From Deltaproteobacteria bacterium (lineage in GTDB: Bacteria > Myxococcota > Kuafuiibacteriia > Kuafuiibacteriales > Kuafuiibacteriaceae), in contig JACKEN010000001.1 in NCBI GenBank assembly GCA_020632995.1, positions 1,582,001 through 1,646,000 on the forward strand: 64,000 bases of DNA, read 5' to 3'. A program made the translations under genes and the position numbers. Positions 57,162-64,000 of the stretch are shown in pieces (within the stretch, counting starts at the first letter, position 1; each line of letters begins with the position of its first letter). The notes under the pieces are model-generated. The model was not told the DNA's origin. It saw nothing but the letters and a program-made list of their open reading frames with translations, and did not search any database.

Positions 57162-60035
57162 TCAATACACCCCGCCGAGCACGAGGTAGACGTTGTGGAT
57201 CCCCTCCTCCATGAGCCCGCGGCCATACCCGAAGCGCACGTTGAGGCCCCGGTAGTAGGCCACGGACAGGTCGAGGCGCAGCTCGCCCCCAACCCCTACC
57301 TTGATGTCCTGGGGCCGGAGGGTCCCGACCGGAGTGTCCCCGGCGTCGCAGAACACCGCGGCGGAGAGCCGGTCGAGGTAGAACGGGAGGGTGGCGACAC
57401 CCTGGTAGATCGCCCACAGGGGCACGCGATACTCCGCGTTGAAGAGGTAGAACGCGTTCCCCCGCAGCGACGCCACCGGGTAGCCCCGGATCACGTCCGA
57501 GCCCACCCCGAGGTTGTTGAGGGCGTCGGAGAAGACGTCGCGCACCGGCAGCCCGCCGAGGGCGTAGACCGCGCGGCCCGCGGGGTCGCCCGCCGCGCCG
57601 CCGAAGCCGAGGCGGAGCGCGAGCACGTGGTGCTCGAGGCCCGGGATGCTCAGGTACTGGCGGACGTGCCCGGTGATGTCGACCACCCGCACCGCGGAGC
57701 CGATGCGGGGGTCGTGCAGGCGCACCCCGACGTCGAAGCTATTGCCCGCCGCCGCGCCGTAGGACTCCGCGAAGCCCCGCGTCTGGCTGTAGTACCAGCT
57801 GACCCCGAGGCTCGCGAGGTTGAGGTCCCCCAGGCCCTGGGGCGGGTCGTCGTAGACGTCGTAGCCCGGCAGGTCCACCCCGCGTCGCAGCTCAACCCCG
57901 TAGCTCACCGAGACGCTGTGCCCGGTGTCCCAGCGCGACAGGGGGAAGGTCACCGAGAGGCGCGCGGTGAAGATGCTCTCGAGCCGGTCCTCGGTGCTCA
58001 GGCGGGCGGCGAACGAGAACGGCCGGGTGGTGGTGTAGAGGTTCGAGGAGAAGCCGAAGGACGCGAAGGTCTGCCGGTTGCTGTAGTTGAAGGCGTAGCC
58101 GAGGCGCTTCGAGGTGAGGCCGTAGCGCAGGTTGAGGCTGTAGGCGTGGATCTTCACCGCGTCGGTGCCCGACAGCGAGATCCCCACCACCTGCCCGACT
58201 CCGTCGTCGCTCCAGGACGGCAAGTAGGCTTGCGGGAGGAGGGACTCCCAGACCGCGTAGGCCTCGTCCCGGTACGTCTCCGTGCTCACGGTGGCGGTCA
58301 CCGCCGGGCGCAGGGGCGTCGCGCCCTGGGCCAACGGCTCGGGCACCAGGCGCCGCAAGCTCCACCCGTCAACCTCGCCCTGCACGTAGAGCACCTCCTC
58401 GCTGCCCGGGCGCGGCGCGGGGGTGAAGGCGCCGGTGAGCACCCGGGTGAGGCGCTCGACCTCACCGGTGGCCACCGCCACCCGGTGGAGGTCGTAGACC
58501 CCGTCCACGTCGGCCGCGAAGTACACCCAGGCCCCGTCCGCGCTGTAGGCCGGCCCGACGTGACGGGCCCACGCTGCGCTCTGTTCGCCCGCCCCGGTGA
58601 GCGCCTCGTGGGCGCCGCTGGCCACGTCGAAGCGCCACAGCTGCCGGGCCGCGGTGCCCGGCTCGCTCACCGACGCCACCACGTGCCGGCCATCCGGTGA
58701 GAAGCGCGGATCGTAGACCTGGCGATCCGCTAGCGCGGTCAAGGTCCGGAGCGCGTCGGGGTCGTCCAGCGACAGGAGCACGAGCGCGGTGCGCCCCGCC
58801 CCCTGCTGGACCGCCACCACCGTCCGCCCGTCCGGCGCCACGTCGGGGGCAGAGAGGCGGGCCCCGTGGGTGAGGCGGCGCCGGGTGCCGGTGTCGATCT
58901 CGATGAGCTCGAGGTCGCTGTAGCTGAACACCTGGTGGAAGACGTCGCTCACCGTGGCCACGTAGCGCGACGCATCGGGGGTGAAGGCGCCCCGCCCGTC
59001 CGAGGTGCGCAGGCGCGCCCGCTCGGTGACCCCGTCCGGGGCCACGATCACCAGGGTCTGGTCGTCGTCGCGCGGCGCCTCCACGATCGCGAGGTCACCT
59101 CGGGGCGAGAAGCGCGGGAACGTGACGAGGGGCGAGGGGCGCATCACCCGCGCGCCCTCGACCTCCCCCGCCGCCCGCACCCGGGCCACCAGGGCGTCGG
59201 TCTTCACCCGCTCCTCGGCCTGGAACGCCTCGTACATCTCGACCAGCGTCTCCCCGGTGGCCCGGCTCGACACCAGGTTCACGCCGTAGGGGAGCGCCCG
59301 GCCGCCGTAGTCCACCGACATCGCCGCGAGCGCCTCGACGCCGTGCCGGCGCGCGATGAAGTCCACGAAGCGCCCGCCGAGGAACCACGGGAAGTTCCCG
59401 CCCGGGAAGCGCCGCGTGTAGTGGCTGAGCACCGACAGATCGGGGAACTGGTCGCCCAGGGTCTGCTCCCGCACCAGCATGTCGATGTACGCGCTCCGGT
59501 TGCGCCCGCCCGCGGTGAAGGTGGACTCCGCGTACACCGCGACCCCCTCGATGAACCACGAGGGCTGGATCAGGTTCGGCGCCCACTGCTTGCCCACCAC
59601 CGCGTTCACCCACGCCGGCAGGCCCGAGATCGTGTCGAGGTGCACCACGTGGGTGAGCTCGTGCACGAAGAGCAGGCGCATGAAGTCGTCGTAGTCCCCC
59701 AGGGTCGAGAACGGGTGGGGCACCGCGGCGAAGAGGGTCACCACGTTCATCGGGAGCACCTCCGCGAACCCGTTGGGGGAGTCCGTCTCGTCGGTGATCA
59801 CCACGTGGATGGGGACGCTCGGGACGTGGTCGAGGTACGCCGCGAGCATGTCGAGGGTGGGCTCGGCCCACCCCGCCACCTGCCGGGCGAGGGCCTCGGT
59901 GCCCTCGTGGTAGTGGACGCGAAAGCGCGGCGTCACCACCGTGCGCCACTCGACGCGGGGCGCGGCGGCTTCAGCAGCGGAAGTGCAAGCGATACTGCAG
60001 AGGGCGGCCAGGGCAACCTGGGTTGCGCGGGCCAT
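57162..60035 (-). CDS. Exported zinc-peptidase-like / PD40-propeller / outer-membrane barrel protein
   Basis: The 957-residue protein starts at ATG 60035 with a signal peptide (ALAALCSIACTSAAEA). Residues 25-280 contain FVHELTHVVHLDT (HExxH zinc site) and, further on, WFIEGVAVYAES, where Glu is the likely third ligand, as in Peptidase_MA-type metalloproteases. Residues of about 300-620 form a PD40/TolB-like propeller (FPRFSPRGDLAIV, YDPRFSPDGRHVVAS, GPAYSADGAWVYFA). The remainder is rich in alternating aromatic strands (YAFNYSNRQTFASFGFSSNLY, VSVSYGVELRRG) and ends in a typical barrel strand with terminal Tyr (YLVLGGVY). It should sit in the outer membrane with the peptidase domain exposed or periplasmic. 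Confidence 0.8.
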   Translation of the reverse strand: MARATQVALAALCSIACTSAAEAAAPRVEWRTVVTPRFRVHYHEGTEALARQVAGWAEPTLDMLAAYLDHVPSVPIHVVITDETDSPNGFAEVLPMNVVTLFAAVPHPFSTLGDYDDFMRLLFVHELTHVVHLDTISGLPAWVNAVVGKQWAPNLIQPSWFIEGVAVYAESTFTAGGRNRSAYIDMLVREQTLGDQFPDLSVLSHYTRRFPGGNFPWFLGGRFVDFIARRHGVEALAAMSVDYGGRALPYGVNLVSSRATGETLVEMYEAFQAEERVKTDALVARVRAAGEVEGARVMRPSPLVTFPRFSPRGDLAIVEAPRDDDQTLVIVAPDGVTERARLRTSDGRGAFTPDASRYVATVSDVFHQVFSYSDLELIEIDTGTRRRLTHGARLSAPDVAPDGRTVVAVQQGAGRTALVLLSLDDPDALRTLTALADRQVYDPRFSPDGRHVVASVSEPGTAARQLWRFDVASGAHEALTGAGEQSAAWARHVGPAYSADGAWVYFAADVDGVYDLHRVAVATGEVERLTRVLTGAFTPAPRPGSEEVLYVQGEVDGWSLRRLVPEPLAQGATPLRPAVTATVSTETYRDEAYAVWESLLPQAYLPSWSDDGVGQVVGISLSGTDAVKIHAYSLNLRYGLTSKRLGYAFNYSNRQTFASFGFSSNLYTTTRPFSFAARLSTEDRLESIFTARLSVTFPLSRWDTGHSVSVSYGVELRRGVDLPGYDVYDDPPQGLGDLNLASLGVSWYYSQTRGFAESYGAAAGNSFDVGVRLHDPRIGSAVRVVDITGHVRQYLSIPGLEHHVLALRLGFGGAAGDPAGRAVYALGGLPVRDVFSDALNNLGVGSDVIRGYPVASLRGNAFYLFNAEYRVPLWAIYQGVATLPFYLDRLSAAVFCDAGDTPVGTLRPQDIKVGVGGELRLDLSVAYYRGLNVRFGYGRGLMEEGIHNVYLVLGGVY

Positions 60036-60042
60036 CGGCCGA

Positions 60043-60540
60043 TCAGAGGTGGTGACGGCCTTCGCGGGCGGGGATCCGGGGCTGCCGGTGCTCGATCTCG
60101 TAGTCCTTGCGGAGCGGGTGCCCCTCGAACTCCGGGTACAGCAGGATGCGCCGCAGGTCCGGGTGACCCTCGAAGCGGATCCCGTACAGGTCGTAGACCT
60201 CACGCTCCTCCCACACCGCCACCTTGAACAGGTCGGTGACGGTGGAGATCTTGGGGTCCTCCTCGGACACGGGGGCCTTGATGCGGAGCCGCTGGTTCTT
60301 GGAGATGCTGTAGAGGTGGTAGACCACCTCGAAGCGCGGCTCCTTGATCCCCAGCAGATCCACCGCGGTGACGTCCGACAGGAGCTCCATCGAGGTCACC
60401 GGGTCGTCCCGGAGGAAGGCCATGACCTCGTGCAGGCGCTCCGCCTTCACGATGGCGGTCTCGTCACCGTGGTTGGCGTGGCTCTCGATGACGGCGTCCC
60501 CGAACTTCTCGAGGAGGCGATCCAGCGCGACCTTGCTCAT
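60043..60540 (-). CDS. nuoC: NADH-quinone oxidoreductase subunit C
   Basis: The 165-residue protein has the 30-kDa-subunit signature EEREVYDLYGIRFEGHPDLRRILL followed by EGHPLRKDYE, starting at ATG 60540. It forms part of the peripheral arm of complex I. It is 11 bases downstream of nuoB in the minus direction. In most operons nuoD follows, but here the next gene is the peptidase-barrel gene and no nuoD lies in the window. Confidence 0.96.
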   Translation of the reverse strand: MSKVALDRLLEKFGDAVIESHANHGDETAIVKAERLHEVMAFLRDDPVTSMELLSDVTAVDLLGIKEPRFEVVYHLYSISKNQRLRIKAPVSEEDPKISTVTDLFKVAVWEEREVYDLYGIRFEGHPDLRRILLYPEFEGHPLRKDYEIEHRQPRIPAREGRHHL

Positions 60541-60551
60541 CTTGGCGGCTC

Positions 60552-61100
60552 CTAGCTGTTGACCACCGGCAACAGGGGCCGGCGCTCCTTCTGGACCTTG
60601 TCCTGCAGCATCATGAGGGCGTCGAGCACCGCCTCGGGGCGGGGCGGACAGCCGGGGATGTAGACGTCGACCGGGATGATGGTGTCGATGCCCTGGACGG
60701 TGGCGTAGTTCCGGTAGAAGCCGCCCGAAGACGCGCACACCCCGAAGCTGATGACCCACTTGGGGTCGGCCATCTGCTCCCAGACGGTGCGGAGCACCGG
60801 CGCCTGCTTGTGGGTGATGGTGCCCACCACCATCAGCAAGTCAGCCTGCCGAGGCGAGAAGCGCGGCAGCTCGCAGCCGAAGCGCGAGTAGTCGTAGCGC
60901 GGGCCCGCGGTGGCCATGTACTCCATGCCGCAGCACGCGGTCACGAAGGGGTACTGGAAGAAGGACCACTTCCGGCTCCAGTTCACCACGTTCTGGACGG
61001 TCTCGTTCTTGTTGAGGAGCTTGCGGAAGAAGCCCTCTGCAGCGTCGACGGTGGTGAGGTGGGCCTCGGCCCCCATCAGGTGGTCGTTTTGGTTCGTCAT
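60552..61100 (-). CDS. nuoB: NADH-quinone oxidoreductase subunit B
   Basis: The 182-residue protein carries the ligands of the terminal [4Fe-4S] cluster N2: adjacent Cys56-Cys57 in TACCGME, Cys in FGVCASSGG and Cys in YIPGCPPRPE. It passes electrons to quinone in the peripheral arm of complex I. It lies between nuoA (16 bases upstream) and nuoC, in the usual order. Confidence 0.97.
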   Translation of the reverse strand: MTNQNDHLMGAEAHLTTVDAAEGFFRKLLNKNETVQNVVNWSRKWSFFQYPFVTACCGMEYMATAGPRYDYSRFGCELPRFSPRQADLLMVVGTITHKQAPVLRTVWEQMADPKWVISFGVCASSGGFYRNYATVQGIDTIIPVDVYIPGCPPRPEAVLDALMMLQDKVQKERRPLLPVVNS

Positions 61101-61116
61101 GCTCGAGGTCTCCGGC

Positions 61117-61467
61117 TCACTCCCAATCGAGCGCGCCCTTCTTCCACACGTACACCAGCCCCAGCACCAGGATGCTGACGAAGCTCACCATGCTCCAGAA
61201 GCCCATCCAGCCGAGGTCGCGGTACACCACCGCCCACGGGTAGAGGTACACCGTCTCCATGTCGAAGAGGATGAACAGGAGCGCGACGATGTAGAACTTC
61301 ACCGAGACGCGCTGATCGAAGCGCTTGGTGATGTTGCCACACTCGAAGGGCATGTCCTTGGTGGGGTTGGGGGCCTTGGGCCCAAGGAAGTGCGTGAGGG
61401 TGAACATCACCAGCGCGATGCCGCCCGCGAGCACGAAGAGAACCAGGAGGGTCCCGTAGCTGCCCAT
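61117..61467 (-). CDS. nuoA: NADH-quinone oxidoreductase subunit A
   Basis: The 116-residue membrane protein has three hydrophobic helices and the conserved loop KDMPFECGNITKRFDQRVSVKFYIVALLFILFDMETVYLYPWA, whose PFECG segment faces the quinone site. It heads the nuoA-nuoB-nuoC set; its start is 21 bases after the end of the DUF2079 gene upstream on the same strand, so these could share a transcript. Confidence 0.96.
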   Translation of the reverse strand: MGSYGTLLVLFVLAGGIALVMFTLTHFLGPKAPNPTKDMPFECGNITKRFDQRVSVKFYIVALLFILFDMETVYLYPWAVVYRDLGWMGFWSMVSFVSILVLGLVYVWKKGALDWE

Positions 61468-61488
61468 GCTTGGGCGGGTTCTAGCGGT

Positions 61489-63447
61489 TCACTTCAGCCG
61501 AGGCAAGGAGTTCATGGGCGGCGTGGAGGGCTTGGGCGGGGCGGGGAGCTTCAGGCCCGGGGTGGGCGCCACCGCCTCGAGGGTGGTCTTCTCTGCCCGC
61601 ACGAACACCGCGGTGGCGCCCGAGGCGTACACCAGCCTCCAATCGGCGTTCCGCGCCAGGTCCCGGGCCAGCCGCCCCGGGAAGCCGTCGTCCCAGGGCC
61701 AGGCCGAGGCCCCCACCGTCAGGAGCACCCAGTCGGCCTTCGCCCAGTCCCCGAGACGGTAGATGACCGGCCGATCCGCGAGCAGGGGCAGGACCCGGTT
61801 CTGCACCGCCAGCCGGGCCCCCCGCCCCTGGGCGGCCAATAGGGCCACCGCCCCGTCCTGATCCGCCTTGGTCTCGGGGCTGGCGAAGTAGGACTCCCGC
61901 CACCGGAAGAAGTTCGAGGGGTGCTTGTAGCCCACCCCGGTGATCCCCAGGGCGGCGAGGGCCAGGTAGGCCGGGAGCACCACGTCCGCGGCGCGCGCCG
62001 GGAGCCCCGCTCCGAGCCGCCGCAGGGCGCGCCGGAGCACGCTCCGCGCCCAGGGATAGCCCCGCACCGCCGCCCACCCCGCGTAGAGCGAGAGCGAGGT
62101 CGCGTAGTGGTAGCCCATCTCCCACATCGTCTCCTTGGAGCTGAGGAAGCGCTCCGCGAAGAGCGGGAGGGCCGCGATCCCCACCTGGGGCGAGAACAGG
62201 GCCAGGCCCCCGGTGCCGCCCAGGGTCACGCCGAGCGAGACGAGCTTGGGATCGGGCACGAACACCGCGGCCAGGGCCTTCACCGGGTGCGTCACGATCC
62301 CCACCGCGGCCGCGAACACGGTCGGCCCGAAGTCCCCGAAGGTCTCGTGCGGCTCGGGCAGGTTCGCCCGCGCGATGAGGGTGGGCATGAAGACGCGGTT
62401 CACGAGCACGAACCAGATCGCGCCCCATGCAATCCAGCCTGCGCCGTACAGGAGGTGCCGCCGGTCCCGCTGGCTCGCCCCGCGCCACAGGGCGAGCAGG
62501 CCCAACCCCACCACGTAGGCCCCGAGCGACTCCTTGAAGAGCGCGAACGTGAACAGGAGCGCCGTGGCGGCCCGCAGGCGCCCGGTCTCGAACGCCCAAA
62601 GCCCCCAGGCGAGGAAGCCGAAGCCTACCGTGATCTCGTGGCTGTCGAAGTAGGTCCCGCTCTGCATCCCGAAGGAGAGCGCGGTGGTCAGTGCAAGTAC
62701 GGTTGCACCGCCGGTCGAGATCCGGTGGTGCCGCGCCATGAGGAAGATCGCCGGCGCGGTGGCGGCGAGGTTCACCGCCTGGATCACCAGCACCGTGGTC
62801 GCCGACGACGCCACCCAGAAGATCGGGGCGTACAGGTAGATGCCCACCATGAAGTGGTCGCCGAGGAAGTCCACGTCCCCGAGCACGGTGGAGACGGTCT
62901 CCATGAAGCGGGACGCCCGATAGAAGTTGTGGGTCATGCACCCGTGGTCCCAGGACCCCGAGCCGTACCAGTCCTGGCGGTGCACCGAGTACGCGGCGTT
63001 CACCGCCGCCACTCCGGCCCAGAGCGCCCAGGGCAGCCACCTGGGGTGCTCACCCTCCCCGCTCTCGCGCCCCGGCGTCAGCGCCCCCGCGAGCGCGGCG
63101 AGGACCAGCGCGGCGACCAGGAGCAGGACCTGGTGCCCCACCACCGTCAGGAAGGGCGCCGCGTAGGCGAGGAGGGTCAGCCCCACCGCCCCCGCGGCCA
63201 CCCGGGGCTGGGCCAGGCCGCGCCGCCGCACGAACGCCAGGGCGCACAGGAGCGCGGCCGCCGCCACCACGTAGGGCGTGGCCGCCGGGGTGGGGAGGCT
63301 GTCGAGGGCGCGCACCGAGCCCAGCTGGTCCAGGGCCCCGCGCCGGCTCAGCACCCGCACCGCCCAGGCGGCGAGGAACGCCACCGCCACCACCGCGGTC
63401 CCGGCCGACGCCACCCGCGCCGCCAGGGGCTGCTCCCCTCCCCTCAC
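61489..63447 (-). CDS. DUF2079-family polytopic membrane protein
   Basis: The 652-residue protein has about ten membrane helices and the DUF2079 features: WDHGCMTHNFYRASRF with aromatic-acidic residues early, GDHFMVGIYLYAPIFW, FDSHEITVGFGFLAWGLWAFETGR and KESLGAYVVGLG. The C-terminal soluble part (residues of about 520-650) is Pro-rich at the end. The family resembles GT-C-like glycosyltransferases, but no activity is shown, so it may transfer sugars from lipid carriers at the membrane. The start is GTG 63447. Confidence 0.82.
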   Translation of the reverse strand: MRGGEQPLAARVASAGTAVVAVAFLAAWAVRVLSRRGALDQLGSVRALDSLPTPAATPYVVAAAALLCALAFVRRRGLAQPRVAAGAVGLTLLAYAAPFLTVVGHQVLLLVAALVLAALAGALTPGRESGEGEHPRWLPWALWAGVAAVNAAYSVHRQDWYGSGSWDHGCMTHNFYRASRFMETVSTVLGDVDFLGDHFMVGIYLYAPIFWVASSATTVLVIQAVNLAATAPAIFLMARHHRISTGGATVLALTTALSFGMQSGTYFDSHEITVGFGFLAWGLWAFETGRLRAATALLFTFALFKESLGAYVVGLGLLALWRGASQRDRRHLLYGAGWIAWGAIWFVLVNRVFMPTLIARANLPEPHETFGDFGPTVFAAAVGIVTHPVKALAAVFVPDPKLVSLGVTLGGTGGLALFSPQVGIAALPLFAERFLSSKETMWEMGYHYATSLSLYAGWAAVRGYPWARSVLRRALRRLGAGLPARAADVVLPAYLALAALGITGVGYKHPSNFFRWRESYFASPETKADQDGAVALLAAQGRGARLAVQNRVLPLLADRPVIYRLGDWAKADWVLLTVGASAWPWDDGFPGRLARDLARNADWRLVYASGATAVFVRAEKTTLEAVAPTPGLKLPAPPKPSTPPMNSLPRLK

Positions 63448-63497
63448 GCGCGGCGGACGTTAGCACCATTCCTGGTCGACGCGAGCGAGGACCCGCT

Positions 63498-63932
63498 TCA
63501 GCTGTTTCGACGGGACGAGCGGCGAGACCAGTCCACGACCTCCAGCTCCGCGAAGGGCTTGAAGTCGCGAACGTTGACGGTCACGAGGGTCAGCCCCGCG
63601 GTGTGGGCGATCGCCGCGATCTGCCCGTCGACGAACGGCGCGGTCCGCCCGAGGCGCTCCAACCGACTGCGCTCGGACGCGTGCCACACGGCCGCCGCGG
63701 CCTCATAGGGCAAGATGGGGAACGCGACCTCGACCACATCGCGCAGGTAGCTGTGGAGGAGGTCACGCCGGCGACCTGCCGGGAGCCGCGCACAGCCAAA
63801 CAGGAGCTCGTTCCAGACGGGCGCTGCGATGCAAGCCTCGTGGCCGTGGAGCTGCAGCTTCGCGACCACCGCGGGGTTGGGCGTCGCGGCGATCGGCGCT
63901 GAGACGATGCTCGTGTCGAGCAGGAACCGCAC
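63498..63932 (-). CDS. vapC: VapC-type PIN-domain toxin
   Basis: The 144-residue protein starts at GTG 63932 with FLLDTSIVSAPIAATPNPAVVAKL and contains PVWNELLFG, FVDGQIAAIAHTAGLTLVTVNVRDF, giving the acidic PIN quartet (Asp6 in LLDTS, Glu in WNEL, Asp in VDGQ, Asp in VRDF). It would cleave RNA when free of its antitoxin. The antitoxin gene ends three bases upstream, the normal VapBC order. Confidence 0.92.
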   Translation of the reverse strand: MRFLLDTSIVSAPIAATPNPAVVAKLQLHGHEACIAAPVWNELLFGCARLPAGRRRDLLHSYLRDVVEVAFPILPYEAAAAVWHASERSRLERLGRTAPFVDGQIAAIAHTAGLTLVTVNVRDFKPFAELEVVDWSRRSSRRNS

Positions 63933-63935
63933 GGG

Positions 63936-64000
63936 TCAGAGGTCGACGGGTCGCCCGGCGGCACCGTCTCGGAGACCGATCAGGTCCGCCTCGGTGAGCC
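63936..64000 (-). CDS. vapB: VapB-type antitoxin, 3' end only
   Basis: Only the last 20 codons are inside the window, reading LTEADLIGLRDGAAGRPVDL and TGA. The position directly before vapC with a three-base gap identifies it as the partner antitoxin; the DNA-binding N-terminal part lies beyond the right edge. Confidence 0.7.
   Translation of the reverse strand, partial: LTEADLIGLRDGAAGRPVDL

Overview
This is a high-GC bacterial chromosome window that most likely comes from a myxobacterium or another member of the Myxococcota. The evidence is a surface protein ending in a MYXO-CTERM-like tail (Cys-rich motif, one membrane helix, Arg run), Asp-Ala-Gly-rich linkers in exported proteins, a CarD/CdnL factor, a FHA-GGDEF protein, a PP2C phosphatase fused to a cyclic-nucleotide domain, and a large Ser/Thr kinase with an AAA module. 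This is inferred from gene content; no rRNA or tRNA gene is visible.

Layout. 1-5 kb: end of a response regulator, a repeat-rich convergent gap, a MYXO-CTERM beta-helix protein, an Rpn-family nuclease, rsmI, a 172-bp palindromic element and a YraN-like protein. 5.5-11.1 kb: a same-strand run of a Fis-like protein, a class-I amidotransferase hydrolase, a carrier protein, an acyl-CoA-dehydrogenase-like flavoprotein and an amino-acid adenylating ligase (resembling PltL/PltE/PltF), then an Npt/ADP-ATP-translocase-like carrier. 11.05-22.34 kb: an insertion of about 10.4 kb bounded by a 421-bp direct repeat (nine mismatches, no gaps). The insert has lower GC than its surroundings and carries a translationally coupled operon (prenyl synthase, two unknown proteins, CrtC-like protein, SCP2-like protein, 1042-aa FAD oxidoreductase) facing a kinase-AAA regulator. 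Intact comEC follows.

24.5-63.4 kb is mostly conserved housekeeping and cell-biology genes: a parvulin lipoprotein, a MshEN-domain protein, gltX fused to a DUF4332-like domain, hutI, a DUF507 protein, a lipoprotein-uvrB-uvrC operon, carD, manC, FHA-GGDEF, PP2C-cNMP, an adenosine-kinase-like gene with mtnP, a photolyase, rlmN-ndk, lepA-lepB-GT2, an orphan 2-oxoacid oxidoreductase gamma subunit, two large exported proteins, nuoABC and a DUF2079 protein. Between 50.85 and 53.84 kb four neighbouring genes (Phd antitoxin, VOC protein, YCII protein, ECF sigma factor) are all frameshifted. The window closes with vapC and the end of its antitoxin.

Three points stand out. The first is the repeat-flanked isoprenoid-type island. 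The second is a family of inverted CCTGTCTCTG/CAGAGACAGG repeats found at three places, each between convergent genes. The third is the small carrier/flavoprotein/adenylation cassette. All functional calls rest on reading motifs by eye; no database search was possible.
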